A DNA stretch of 35,450 nt from Synergistaceae bacterium. GTDB taxonomy: Bacteria; Synergistota; Synergistia; Synergistales; 79-D21. The stretch is from positions 1-35,450 of the forward strand of contig JAJUIT010000004.1 of assembly GCA_029267465.1 (NCBI GenBank), in the 5' to 3' direction. This document shows positions 1 to 8,306 of the stretch, in pieces (position 1 is the stretch's first letter; each line of letters begins with the position of its first letter). The notes beneath the pieces were generated by a model, which saw nothing but the letters and a program-made list of their open reading frames with translations, was not told the DNA's origin and did no database searches. Both the position numbers and the translations under genes were made by a program.

Positions 1-726
1 CCGCCGAGGGAGGTCGAGCGCTGGGCCTGCGAAAACGGGATCGTTCCCAGCCGCTACGAGAGAAGCATCGGAACGCTTGGCCTGGAGGGACAGGCGCGGC
101 TTTTGGGATCCACGGCCGCCGTTGTGGGATGCGGAGGGCTCGGGGGGCTCGTCGTGGACCTTATGGCCAGGGCGGGAGTCGGGCGCCTCGTCCTGGTGGA
201 CGGGGACACGTTTTCGGACCACAACCTGAACCGGCAGCTTCTGTGCGACGAATCGAACCTCGGCCAGTCCAAAGCAAAAATCGCGGCCGTTCGAGCATCC
301 GCCGTCAACGGGGCGGTCGAGACGAGGGTCGTGGAAGCTTTCCTGGATTCCCTCAACGCCGCCGAAATCCTTTCGGGGTGCGACGTGGCTGTGGACGCCC
401 TGGACAGCAACAGCGCCCGGAAGACCCTCCGGCGCGCCTGCCGTGAAGCCGGGATCCCCATGGTCCACGGGGCGATCGCGGGTTTCTGGGGGCAGGTCGG
501 GGTCTTCCTCCCGGAGGACGCGGCTCCCTGGGACGGGCCGGATGGAAGCCTCCCCGACCGGGGAATCGAGCTCGAAACGGGAAACCCGCCCTTCACTCCC
601 GCCTTCGTGGCTTCCCTTGAAGCGGCGGAGGCCGTCAAGATCCTGGCCGGTGTTTCCAAACCGTTACGGCACAGGCTCCTGTGGGTCGACCTGGACCGGG
701 GAGAGTTCCACAAGCTTCGTCTCTGA
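1..726 (+). CDS. ThiF/MoeB/HesA-type E1-like adenylyltransferase (5' end cut off)
   Basis: The reading frame is open from the first base of the window to the TGA at 724-726, so the start lies upstream. The visible protein has the hallmarks of the E1-like superfamily: the 'RYERSIGTLGLEGQARLLGS' lead-in, a Rossmann glycine loop (VGCGGLGG), an acidic residue ending the second strand (LVDGD), the LNRQ motif and the late Asp-containing ALDSN segment. Such enzymes adenylate the C-terminal Gly-Gly of ThiS- or MoaD-type sulfur carriers in thiamine or molybdopterin synthesis. A MoaD-like carrier is encoded about 28 kb away at 29228-29524, but a link between the two is only a guess. No CxxC zinc motifs are seen in the visible part. 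The exact pathway (ThiF, MoeB or HesA) cannot be decided from this fragment. Confidence 0.85.
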   Translation, partial: PPREVERWACENGIVPSRYERSIGTLGLEGQARLLGSTAAVVGCGGLGGLVVDLMARAGVGRLVLVDGDTFSDHNLNRQLLCDESNLGQSKAKIAAVRASAVNGAVETRVVEAFLDSLNAAEILSGCDVAVDALDSNSARKTLRRACREAGIPMVHGAIAGFWGQVGVFLPEDAAPWDGPDGSLPDRGIELETGNPPFTPAFVASLEAAEAVKILAGVSKPLRHRLLWVDLDRGEFHKLRL

Positions 727-743
727 GGACGGTTCTCAACCTT

Positions 744-798
744 TGTAACACTCCTGTAACTTTCGCGTAAAACGCCCGTGATTTCCCGCCGGTATACT
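744..798 (+). promoter_or_regulatory. PhoB-box-like promoter of the pst operon
   Basis: Four related hexamers sit in strict 11-bp register: TGTAAC at 744, TGTAAC at 755, CGTAAA at 766 and a weaker CGTGAT at 777. A -10 box TATACT lies at 793-798 and there is no good -35 hexamer. Direct repeats of 11-bp period replacing the -35 element are the known architecture of PhoB-activated promoters. The phosphate genes directly downstream, including a PhoB/PhoR pair, support the reading. Predicted transcription would start near 804, giving a leader of about 33 nt before pstS. Confidence 0.75.
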
Positions 799-836
799 CC
801 GATCGTCCAAACTCATCCTCCAAGGGGGAATCACGT

Positions 837-1652
837 GTGAAAAAGCTGAGCATCCTGTTTGTCGCGCTCTTCGTAGGGGTTCTTGCCGCCGGTGCGGCCT
901 TTGCCGGCAACCTGGTCGTGAACGGCTCCACCACGGTCCTTCCGATCTCCCAGTCCGCGGCAGAAGCCTTCATGGCGGAGAACAAGGACGTGAAGATCTC
1001 CGTTTCCGGCGGCGGCAGCGGCAACGGCATCAAGGCTCTCATCGACGGAACCTGCGACATCGCCAACTCCTCCCGTTTCATGAAGGATGCCGAGGCCAAG
1101 CTCGCCATCGAAAAGGGAGTCTACCCGGTGCCTTTTGCCGTCGCCATCGACGCCATCGTTCCGATCGTCAACCCCTCCAACCCCGTCAAGAACCTGACCA
1201 CGCAGCAGCTCCAGGAAATCTACACGGGCAAGATCACCAGCTGGAAACAGGTCGGCGGTGAAGACAAGCCGATCGTCGTGGTGGGACGGGACACCAGCTC
1301 GGGGACCTACGAGGTCTGGGAAGAAAAGATCCTGAAGAAGGAAAAGGTCACTCCGAAGGCTCAGGTTGTCGCCTCCTCCGGCGCCATGCTCCAGACGGTC
1401 TCCAGGAACAAGTACGCCATCGGCTACGACGGGCTCGGCTACGCCGACGACAAGTCCGTCAAGATGCTGACCGTCAACGGCGTCAAGGCCGATGCCAAGA
1501 CCGCCCGCAGCGGCAAGTACCCGGTTTCCCGCTACCTCTTCGTCTTCACCAAGGGCTGGCCGACGGGCGACGTCCTCGACTTCGTCAACTTCATGCAGAG
1601 CGATGAGGGACAGAAGATCGTCGTGAAGCAGGGCTTCGTCCCCCTGCGCTAA
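837..1652 (+). CDS. pstS: Phosphate ABC transporter substrate-binding protein PstS
   Basis: This is a 271-residue periplasmic phosphate-binding protein that feeds the PstCAB importer. It starts with GTG after an AAGGGGG ribosome site at a spacing of about 8. The N-terminus is a signal peptide (KK, a hydrophobic core to about residue 20, then AFA before GN). Family motifs follow: NGSTTVLPI near the mature N-terminus, SGGGSGNGIKAL, the CDIANSSR turn and GRDTSSGTYEVW, which supply phosphate-binding backbone and side-chain groups. The protein is shorter than E. coli PstS and belongs to the compact PstS type. No lipobox Cys is seen, so it is probably soluble. It is the first gene of the pst-pho operon, under the repeat promoter at 744-798, and is separated from pstC by 115 bp containing a hairpin. 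Confidence 0.95.
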   Translation: MKKLSILFVALFVGVLAAGAAFAGNLVVNGSTTVLPISQSAAEAFMAENKDVKISVSGGGSGNGIKALIDGTCDIANSSRFMKDAEAKLAIEKGVYPVPFAVAIDAIVPIVNPSNPVKNLTTQQLQEIYTGKITSWKQVGGEDKPIVVVGRDTSSGTYEVWEEKILKKEKVTPKAQVVASSGAMLQTVSRNKYAIGYDGLGYADDKSVKMLTVNGVKADAKTARSGKYPVSRYLFVFTKGWPTGDVLDFVNFMQSDEGQKIVVKQGFVPLR

Positions 1653-1701
1653 CACTTGGGACCAGGCCTGGGGAAGAAATCATCCTGGACAGGGAACCTG
1701 A

Positions 1702-1740
1702 CCGGGAAGCCCGCATCCAAAACAGGGGTGCGGGCCCCGG
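1702..1740 (+). other. Intercistronic hairpin between pstS and pstC
   Basis: CCGGG, an AA bulge and GCCCGCATCC pair with GGGGTGCGGGC and CCCGG around an AAAACA loop, giving roughly 15 base pairs. No run of T follows, so it is not a classical terminator. Its position after the binding-protein gene suggests an RNA-stability or processing element that keeps pstS mRNA more abundant than the permease message. A similar hairpin follows livK at 21030-21064. Confidence 0.55.
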
Positions 1741-1767
1741 CTTGGCCATGAAAGAGGGGATCCGGTC

Positions 1768-2649
1768 TTGAAGGAAGCGATGAAGGGAGACATCCTCCCG
1801 AGAAGGATCATTTCCGGCTTTGCCCTGACGGGGATGGCGATCATGATCTTCATCCTGTTTTTCCTGGTGAAGGAGAGCCTCCCCATCCTCAGGGAGACAT
1901 CTCTCCTTCAGATCCTTGGCGGGAAAGAATGGTACCCGACCTACGCCCCGCCGTCGTTCGGCATGCTTCCCCTGATCACGGGATCGGTCGCGGTGACGCT
2001 GCTTTCGGCCCTTCTCGCGATTCCCCTGAGCCTGGGGCTGGCGATTTTCCTCTCGGAGGCCTGCCCGCGCCTTCTTCGGGAGTTCTTCAAGCCCACCCTG
2101 GAAATCCTGGGGTTCCTTCCTTCCGTCGTCCTGGGCTTCATCGGGATGATGGTCCTCGCTCCCTGGCTGCAGGAACGTTTCGATCTCATGACGGGGCTGA
2201 ACCTTTTCAACGCCTCCGTCCTGATGGGCATCATGATCGTTCCGATCGTCGCCTCCATCGCGGAGGACAGCCTCTCCTCCGTTCCCGACGACCTTCGGGA
2301 CGCTTCCTACGCCATGGGAGCAACGAGGTGGGAAACCACGACCCGGGTTGTTTTTCCCGCCGCCCTGCCCGGAATCCTCGAGGCCTGCCTCCTGGGGGTC
2401 ATGCGGGCCGTGGGAGAAACGATGGTGGTCCTGATGGCCGCGGGAGGGTCCGCGGTGATCCCGAAATCCGTCTTCGACGCCGTCCGGCCCCTCACCTCCA
2501 CCATCGCCGCGGAGATGGGAGAAACCCCGGTGGGATCGGGACACTACCACGCCCTGTTTTTCGCGGGGCTGCTGCTGTTTCTCTTCACGTGGGCGATCAA
2601 CCTCTTCGCCGCCCGGATCGAAGCTCGCGGAAGGAGATGGCGCGAATGA
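1768..2649 (+). CDS. pstC: Phosphate ABC transporter permease PstC
   Basis: A 293-residue membrane permease, one of the two subunits forming the phosphate channel. The TTG start follows AAAGAGGGGATCC; an ATG four codons in (1780) is an alternative. A first membrane segment spans about residues 15-36 and is followed by a periplasmic loop; five further segments carry the binding-protein-dependent transport fold. The EAA-type cytoplasmic loop that contacts the ATPase is visible as [18 protein letters not shown] near residue 180. RAVGETMVVLMAAGG is also typical of PstC. The stop codon overlaps the pstA start (ATGA at 2646-2649), so the two permeases are translationally coupled. Confidence 0.94.
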   Translation: MKEAMKGDILPRRIISGFALTGMAIMIFILFFLVKESLPILRETSLLQILGGKEWYPTYAPPSFGMLPLITGSVAVTLLSALLAIPLSLGLAIFLSEACPRLLREFFKPTLEILGFLPSVVLGFIGMMVLAPWLQERFDLMTGLNLFNASVLMGIMIVPIVASIAEDSLSSVPDDLRDASYAMGATRWETTTRVVFPAALPGILEACLLGVMRAVGETMVVLMAAGGSAVIPKSVFDAVRPLTSTIAAEMGETPVGSGHYHALFFAGLLLFLFTWAINLFAARIEARGRRWRE

Positions 2650-3500
2650 AATCCCGTTTTTTGAAGGACCGTCTCGCAACCGCCGTTCTTTGGAGCTGCA
2701 TGGGGGCTGTCCTCGTCATCCTGGGAGGGATCCTCGTGTTCCTCATCGTCCAGGGAGCGGGAGCCCTTTCCTGGGAGTTCTTCACCCAGCCGCCGCGCGA
2801 CTCCATGACGAAAGGCGGGATCCTGACCCCCCTGGTCGGAACGGTCCAGCTGGTGCTCGTGGCCATGGCTTTCGCGTTCCCGGTTGGCGTCTTGACCGCG
2901 GTCTACCTGAACGAGTATGCCTCCGGGGACCGGTTCACCAATATCCTTCGTCTCGCGGTCCGGAGCCTGGCAGGCGTGCCCAGTGTCGTCTTCGGGCTGT
3001 TCGGGCTGAGCTTCTTCGTGATTTTCCTCAAGTTCGGATCGAGCCTTCTCTCGGCTGGGCTCACCCTGGGATGCCTGGCCCTGCCCGTCATCGTCGGTGC
3101 GTCCGAGGCCGCCCTCAAGGCGGTGCCGCAGGACTACCGGGACGCCTCCTACGCCATGGGGGCCACCCGCTGGCAGACCATCCGCAAGGTCGTCCTGCCG
3201 GCCGCTTTCCCGGCGATCCTGACCGGCGGCATTCTGAGCATCGGCCGCGTTGCAGGCGAAACCGCCCCGATCATCTTTACCGGCGCCGCCTTTTTCACGC
3301 CCGACATCGCGAGAAGCCTCTTCAGCCAGGTCATGGCGCTTCCGTACCACGTGCTGATCCTGGCCACGGCCGGGACCAACATCGATGAGACGCGAGGCAT
3401 CCAGTACGGAACGATCCTCGTCCTGCTGCTGGTCGTCCTCGGAATCACGCTGACGGGCGTCATCTGGCGCGCGCGGCTGCGAATGCGTTCCTCCCGCTAG
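2646..3500 (+). CDS. pstA: Phosphate ABC transporter permease PstA
   Basis: A 284-residue permease, partner of PstC. I chose the ATG at 2646 because AAGGAG at 2631-2636 is then about 9 bases upstream; an ATG at 2637 directly abuts that ribosome site and is less likely. The N-terminal membrane segment (about residues 14-38) is followed by [15 protein letters not shown], the conserved [13 protein letters not shown] segment and a second EAA loop ([18 protein letters not shown]). The [17 protein letters not shown] stretch is characteristic of PstA. It is start-stop coupled to pstC and followed after 29 bp by pstB. Confidence 0.94.
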   Translation: MKSRFLKDRLATAVLWSCMGAVLVILGGILVFLIVQGAGALSWEFFTQPPRDSMTKGGILTPLVGTVQLVLVAMAFAFPVGVLTAVYLNEYASGDRFTNILRLAVRSLAGVPSVVFGLFGLSFFVIFLKFGSSLLSAGLTLGCLALPVIVGASEAALKAVPQDYRDASYAMGATRWQTIRKVVLPAAFPAILTGGILSIGRVAGETAPIIFTGAAFFTPDIARSLFSQVMALPYHVLILATAGTNIDETRGIQYGTILVLLLVVLGITLTGVIWRARLRMRSSR

Positions 3501-3529
3501 CCTCGGGAAAAAGGAAAGGAGAACCCACG

Positions 3530-4288
3530 GTGTCCAGGATGAAATTCCAGATTTCCAACCTGAATCTGTATTACGGGCCAACCCAGGCGTTGAAGGACGT
3601 GTCGATCGACCTGCCCGAAAGCTCCGTAACCGCCTTCATCGGCCCATCGGGCTGCGGGAAAAGCACGTTTCTGCGCTGTCTGAACCGGATGAACGATTTC
3701 ATCCCGCGGTGCCGCGTGGACGGTCGGGTCCTTCTCGACGGAACCGACATTTACGCCCCGGGCACCGATGTCATCTCTCTCCGCAGGAGGGTGGGGATGG
3801 TTTTCCAGAAGCCGAACCCGTTCCCCACCTCCATCTTCGACAACGTCGCCTACGGTCCCCGGCTCCACGGGGTCACGGACCGGAGCACCCTGGAGGGGAT
3901 CGTCCGGCAGAGCCTGGAGGGGGCAGCCCTGTGGGATGAAGTCCGGGACAAGCTCTCTTCCCCCGCTCTCTCCCTTTCCGGAGGGCAGCAGCAGCGCCTC
4001 TGCATCGCCCGGGCGATCGCCGTCCAGCCGGAGGTCCTCCTCATGGACGAACCCACCAGCGCCCTGGATCCCATGTCCACGGCGCGAATCGAAGAACTCG
4101 TCAGGGAATTGAAAACGAAGTACACTGTCATCATCGTTACGCACAACATGCAGCAGGCTGCCCGCATTTCCGATCTCACCGCCTTTTTCCTCCTGGGCGA
4201 GATGGTGGAGGCGGGACCGACCCAGGACATCTTCACCTCTCCTGCCGACCGAAGAACGGAAGACTACATCACCGGACGGTTCGGATAG
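3530..4288 (+). CDS. pstB: Phosphate ABC transporter ATPase PstB
   Basis: The 252-residue cytoplasmic ATPase that drives PstCA. The GTG start lies 8 bases after AGGAGA. All nucleotide-binding motifs are present in order: Walker [10 protein letters not shown] (about residues 38-46), the Q-loop [16 protein letters not shown], the signature [16 protein letters not shown], Walker [13 protein letters not shown] and the switch His in THNMQQA. The LRCLNRMND and KPNPFP segments are PstB-specific. Length matches the family. It lies between pstA and phoU, 28 bp before the latter. Confidence 0.96.
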   Translation: MSRMKFQISNLNLYYGPTQALKDVSIDLPESSVTAFIGPSGCGKSTFLRCLNRMNDFIPRCRVDGRVLLDGTDIYAPGTDVISLRRRVGMVFQKPNPFPTSIFDNVAYGPRLHGVTDRSTLEGIVRQSLEGAALWDEVRDKLSSPALSLSGGQQQRLCIARAIAVQPEVLLMDEPTSALDPMSTARIEELVRELKTKYTVIIVTHNMQQAARISDLTAFFLLGEMVEAGPTQDIFTSPADRRTEDYITGRFG

Positions 4289-4316
4289 GCAAGAACGGAG
4301 AAAGGGAGACCAGACC

Positions 4317-5006
4317 ATGACTGAACTCAACGTGAGAAAGACCCAGGACGAGGCCCTCGACCGCATCCGGGAACAGCTTCTCAAGCTCGGCAACCTGGCC
4401 CAGGATGCCATCCGGAAAGCCGTGTGGGCGCTCGAGAAGCAGGACGAGACCCTTTCGAGGGAAGTCCTGGAAGGGGACGACGTCCTCGATGCCCTGGCTT
4501 CCGAAATCGAAGAGGGATGCCTGCTTTTCACTGCACGTTTCCAGCCGGTTGCCCAGGACCTGCGGACCATTTCGGCGATCAACCGGATGGCCATCGACCT
4601 GGAGCGGATCGGGGACCTCGGGGTCAGCATCGCCAAGATCACCCGCTTTTTCTTCGGCAAGACCCTCATCAAGCCCCTGATCGACATCCCCCGAATGGCC
4701 GCGATCGTCGAGGAAATGATCGACGGGACGCTCCGCGCTTTCATCAACCGGGACGTCGAGGAAGCGAAACGGGTCTGCGCGATGGACGACATGCTCGACG
4801 ACCTGGACCGGCAGATCTTCAACGAGCTGCTCCTGCTGATGATCGAGAATCCCCGGGTGATCGAACAGGCCACCCAGCTCGTCCTGGTTTCCAGGGCCCT
4901 GGAACGGGCCGGCGACCACACGACGAACCTCGCCGAAAAGACGATCTACATGGTGACCGGGAAGCACGTGAAAGCCAGCGATTTTCGAAGGAAACGGGAG
5001 GAATAG
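4317..5006 (+). CDS. phoU: Phosphate-specific transport regulator PhoU
   Basis: A 229-residue, almost wholly helical protein made of two PhoU repeats, each ending in the metal-binding E/D-rich signature: DLERIGDLGVS in the first half and ALERAGDHTTNLAE in the second. In the family, PhoU connects the Pst transporter to the PhoR kinase and keeps the Pho regulon off when phosphate is ample. The ATG is preceded by AAAGGGAGACC. The stop lies 3 bp before the phoB start, so expression is coupled. Confidence 0.94.
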   Translation: MTELNVRKTQDEALDRIREQLLKLGNLAQDAIRKAVWALEKQDETLSREVLEGDDVLDALASEIEEGCLLFTARFQPVAQDLRTISAINRMAIDLERIGDLGVSIAKITRFFFGKTLIKPLIDIPRMAAIVEEMIDGTLRAFINRDVEEAKRVCAMDDMLDDLDRQIFNELLLLMIENPRVIEQATQLVLVSRALERAGDHTTNLAEKTIYMVTGKHVKASDFRRKREE

Positions 5007-5009
5007 CTC

Positions 5010-5726
5010 TTGGCGGGCGAGCGTATCCTGGTTGTCGACGACGAACTCGCGATCTCCGAATTGATCTCCGAGGCCCTCAAGCGGCAGGGGTACCGCATCG
5101 ACACGGCTTCCGACGGCGATACCGCCCTGGAAAAAGCGGAAACCACCCTGCCCGATCTCATCCTGCTGGACCTCATGCTGCCCAAGCTGGACGGCTGGGA
5201 GGTCTGCCGCAGGCTCAAGAACCAGGCCTCGACACGGCGCATCCCCATCATGATGCTCACCGCCCGCCGGGACGAGCGGGAAGTCATCGCGGGCCTGGAA
5301 ATCGGGGCAGACGACTACCTGAAAAAGCCCTTCTCCCTGGGGGAGCTGGTCGCCCGGGTCAAGGCCCTGCTGCGGAGGAGCGCTCCCGATCAGGCCTCGG
5401 AGAAGGGAGTCCAGATCGGTCCCCTGAAGGTCGATTTTGTCCGGGAAGAAGCGTTCCTTTCCGGGAACCTCCTTTCCCTGTCCCCGACAGAATACCGCCT
5501 GCTGGAAACCCTGGCCCGCCACCCCGGGCGAATGGTGAGCCGCGACGAGCTTTTGGCCAAGGTCTGGGGGTACGTGGTGGGCGACACCCGGACGGTGGAC
5601 GTCCACGTGTTCAGGCTGCGCAGGAAGATCGAGGCCGACCCCGAAAACCCGAGGCTGCTACACACCGTCCGGGGGCGGGGGTTCCGGCTGGACTGGGAGG
5701 AAAACCATGAAGACCCTGCGAGGTAG
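5010..5726 (+). CDS. phoB: Phosphate regulon response regulator PhoB (OmpR/PhoB family)
   Basis: A 238-residue two-domain regulator. The receiver domain (about residues 1-120) has the acidic pair D10-D11, the phosphoacceptor D54 in LLDLMLPK, the Thr in MLTARR and the Lys in YLKKPF. The C-terminal winged-helix domain has the usual LSPTEYRLLETLARHPGR, TVDVHVFRLRRKIE and VRGRGFRL motifs. The TTG start follows GGGAGGAA that ends the phoU gene. Its position between phoU and phoR, and the repeat boxes upstream of pstS and of the GT28 gene, support PhoB rather than another OmpR-type regulator. Confidence 0.92.
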   Translation: MAGERILVVDDELAISELISEALKRQGYRIDTASDGDTALEKAETTLPDLILLDLMLPKLDGWEVCRRLKNQASTRRIPIMMLTARRDEREVIAGLEIGADDYLKKPFSLGELVARVKALLRRSAPDQASEKGVQIGPLKVDFVREEAFLSGNLLSLSPTEYRLLETLARHPGRMVSRDELLAKVWGYVVGDTRTVDVHVFRLRRKIEADPENPRLLHTVRGRGFRLDWEENHEDPAR

Positions 5727-7449
5727 GATGTTCGCCCTCGTGGCGGCGACGATCCTGCTGGCCCTTGCCCTGGGACTCACCTTCGTCACGGACGTTCTTC
5801 GGGACCGGCTCAAGGAACAGGCCAACCGGGAGCTTTCCATCCAGACGGCCGCCTTGACGGAGGTCATCCAGACCCAGGGCCTGGAAGCGGTTTCGGCAAA
5901 CCTGGACGAATGGCACCGCCTCCTCGGGGGACGCATCACCATCATCAGCGAAAACGGGCGGGTCCTCCTGGACAGCCTGACGGACGCGGAAAGCCTGGAA
6001 AGCCACGGCCGAAGGCCGGAGGTCAAGGCTGCCCTCGAAGAAGGGCAAGGGCAGGATATCCGCTTCAGCCGAAGCATCGGCACGAACATGATGTACCTGG
6101 CCCGGAGGGCCAAAACCCCCGACGGCCAAGATCTGATCGTGCGGACAGCCTACCCCCTCTCCTACCTTGAGGGGATCGTTTCCGCCGCCCGGAACCGGCT
6201 CATGATGGGGCTTTTCCTCGCGGCCGCGGTGGCCGTGGCCATCGGAACGCTTTTCCTGCGGGGGATCACCCGCCCCTTATCACGGCTGACGGAAGCCGCC
6301 ATCCGCCTTGAACGGGGGGACCCGGCGGTCTTCCCGATGGACGGGACCGAGGAGGTCCGCACCCTTTCCCGGGCCCTCCAGAGAATGGCCGACCGCCTGC
6401 AATCCTCCATGGAGGAAACCCTGAAGGAAAAAACGACCCTTCGAGCGCTCCTTGAATCCCTTCCGGTCGCTGTCCTGGTCGTCGACAGCCGCGGAAGCGT
6501 CGCCTACGCGAACCAGGCCCTGGGAACGTTTCTGAGGGAGAAACCCGAGAAAATCGAGGGGCTTCCTGTCCAGGGCATCCTCAAGGCCCCGGAGCTCACC
6601 GGGCTCATCGAAAGGGCCCGGGCCGGGCAGGCCAGCCAGGTTTCCTTCATCCTCCGCGAGAAGGAGGAACGCTTCATCAACGCCCAGGCCGCGCCGACTC
6701 CCTACGGAACGGTGGCGGTGCTGGCCGACCTGACGGAACGCCATCGAATGGAAGAGGCCAAGAGCGCCTTTGTGGCCGATGCCAGCCATGAACTGCAAAC
6801 CCCCCTTACGGTCATCCGGGCGGCAACCGAGCTGCTGGCGGACGACTCCCTTTCGGAGGAGGAGCGGCACCGTTTCCTGCAGAGGATCATCGAACAGCAG
6901 GAACGGATGACCGGTCTGGTCGAAGACCTGCTTCTCCTTTCCAGGCTGGAGTCCGGGGTGCCCGTGGAACGGTCGGAAAACGTGGACCTTTCGGCGCTTG
7001 TGTCGTCGCTGGTCGAAGGAGCCCGCCTGGCACCGGAGGCCGAGAAGCTGCAGTGGGAGGTTTCCCTCCCCCCGAAAGCGGAGGCCAAGGCCCGCCAGGA
7101 AGAGTTGCGGAGGGCCTTCGGCAACCTGATCGACAACGCCGTCAAGTACACCCTCAGGCGTTTCGGGGAAGGGATCGGAGGGGTCATCCGGATTTCGCTC
7201 GAACGGAAAGAGAATGGGTGGCTTTTCTCCATCCAGGACAACGGCGTGGGGATCCATCCCTCCATGCTTGACCGGATTTTCGAGCGGTTCCAGCGGGCCG
7301 AAGCGCATCGAAGCCGGAACCACGACGAAAAAGGGGGCTACGGGCTGGGCCTTTCCATCGCCAAGCGGGTGGCCGAAAGCCACAAGGGCTGGATCCGCGT
7401 GGAGTCCCCCGGCGAGGGAGCCAAGTTCCTGCTCTGGCTCCCCGCCTAG
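5707..7449 (+). CDS. phoR: Phosphate regulon sensor histidine kinase PhoR
   Basis: A 580-residue membrane kinase, the cognate sensor of PhoB. Order of parts: membrane segment 1 (about residues 8-27), an extracytoplasmic sensor domain, membrane segment 2 (about 165-186), HAMP linker, a PAS domain (VLVVDSRGSVAYANQALG), the dimerisation domain with phosphoacceptor His361 in DASHELQTPLT, and the ATPase domain with N box (FGNLIDNAVKYT), G1 (DNGVGI), F box (IFERFQRA) and G2 (GGYGLGLSIAK). The long extracytoplasmic domain makes it larger than E. coli PhoR and closer to the Bacillus type. It overlaps phoB by 20 bp. Confidence 0.92.
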   Translation: MKTLRGRMFALVAATILLALALGLTFVTDVLRDRLKEQANRELSIQTAALTEVIQTQGLEAVSANLDEWHRLLGGRITIISENGRVLLDSLTDAESLESHGRRPEVKAALEEGQGQDIRFSRSIGTNMMYLARRAKTPDGQDLIVRTAYPLSYLEGIVSAARNRLMMGLFLAAAVAVAIGTLFLRGITRPLSRLTEAAIRLERGDPAVFPMDGTEEVRTLSRALQRMADRLQSSMEETLKEKTTLRALLESLPVAVLVVDSRGSVAYANQALGTFLREKPEKIEGLPVQGILKAPELTGLIERARAGQASQVSFILREKEERFINAQAAPTPYGTVAVLADLTERHRMEEAKSAFVADASHELQTPLTVIRAATELLADDSLSEEERHRFLQRIIEQQERMTGLVEDLLLLSRLESGVPVERSENVDLSALVSSLVEGARLAPEAEKLQWEVSLPPKAEAKARQEELRRAFGNLIDNAVKYTLRRFGEGIGGVIRISLERKENGWLFSIQDNGVGIHPSMLDRIFERFQRAEAHRSRNHDEKGGYGLGLSIAKRVAESHKGWIRVESPGEGAKFLLWLPA

Positions 7450-7472
7450 AAAACGGTCCTGGAGGCCGAACC

Positions 7473-8141
7473 TTGCTGCGCGTGAAATTCAAAACCCGGC
7501 CGGCGGCAGCCCTGCTGACGGCCGGGTTCTTCCTTTTCGCGGCCGGAGCCGGATGGGCCATTGGCTCTTTCGACCCGGCGGTTTTAGACTCCCTGGGAAA
7601 AATGGGATGCTCGCCAAGCGACCTGCTTGCCTGGGGCGAAGAGGTTCCCGGCTCCTGTCTGTTCACGGTCTGGGCCTGGCCGGCCGCCCGGCAGAGGGAA
7701 GCCGCGGCCCTGGCGCTCCACATCCGGTCCGTGAACCCTCGGTTGACTCCCCGGGCCTCCTGGAGGATGGCCGGAGCCTTCGTCGTCGCTTCCGTGCGCT
7801 TCGGGCTCCCTCTCGACCTGGCCGTCGCGGTGGCTCGTGCCGAGAGCGGATTCAACCCTGCCGCGAAAAGCCGTGCGGGAGCGACCGGCGTGATGCAGGT
7901 AAGGCCGGACGTCCACCGCGATCTTTTGGCTTTCCGCTTCGGGGCCCCGGAGGCCTGGAGCCTCGTGGACCCGGAGAAGGCCGTTCTGGCCGGGTGTTTC
8001 CTCCTGGCCGGCTACCTGAGGGAGGAAGGAACAGTGGAAAGGGCCCTGTCGAGATACCTGGGCAGCTTCGACGCTTCGTACCAGGACCGAGTACGGCAAT
8101 ACCGCAGGGAGGTTCAGCTCAACATAAACAGTTCCCCTTGA
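7473..8141 (+). CDS. Secreted SLT-domain lytic transglycosylase (copy 1)
   Basis: A 222-residue exported protein with a signal peptide (core about residues 10-28) and a C-terminal transglycosylase SLT domain. The catalytic Glu is E124 in ARAESGFNP, followed by the GATGVMQV motif and DPEKAVLAGCFLLAGYL. Family members cleave peptidoglycan glycan strands to 1,6-anhydro-muropeptides. The TTG start at 7473 comes 23 bp after phoR, so the gene is probably the last of the pst-pho operon. A full-length paralog lies at 14112-14810; the N-terminal halves also align (for example WPA..Q..AALAL.IRS), a part outside the known SLT domain. Confidence 0.82.
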   Translation: MLRVKFKTRPAAALLTAGFFLFAAGAGWAIGSFDPAVLDSLGKMGCSPSDLLAWGEEVPGSCLFTVWAWPAARQREAAALALHIRSVNPRLTPRASWRMAGAFVVASVRFGLPLDLAVAVARAESGFNPAAKSRAGATGVMQVRPDVHRDLLAFRFGAPEAWSLVDPEKAVLAGCFLLAGYLREEGTVERALSRYLGSFDASYQDRVRQYRREVQLNINSSP

Positions 8142-8232
8142 GGTTCCACCCCCCTTGCCCCAGGGTCTTTTTAATATCCTAAAGTTTGCCTTTTAAAAAA
8201 AGACGCCAAACTGTACATAAGCAAATCTCCTA

Positions 8233-8261
8233 TAGACAACTTTTTCCCGTGTGGATACAAT
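8233..8261 (+). promoter_or_regulatory. Sigma-70-type promoter before the GT8 gene
   Basis: TAGACA at 8233-8238 and TACAAT at 8256-8261 are separated by 17 bp, in an AT-rich stretch (about 8170-8300) that contrasts with the GC-rich flanks. Transcription would start near 8268, about 40 nt before the GT8 start codon. Confidence 0.5.
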
Positions 8262-8306
8262 ACTTATGCGAATCAATTAAATACATCTCATGTTTATCAA
8301 TGAGGA

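Noticed and set aside
8160-8215. AGTTTG / CAAACT stem and a CTTTTT stretch as a terminator after the first lytic transglycosylase
   Set aside because: The stem is only 6 bp with a long loop and the T-run is not after it.
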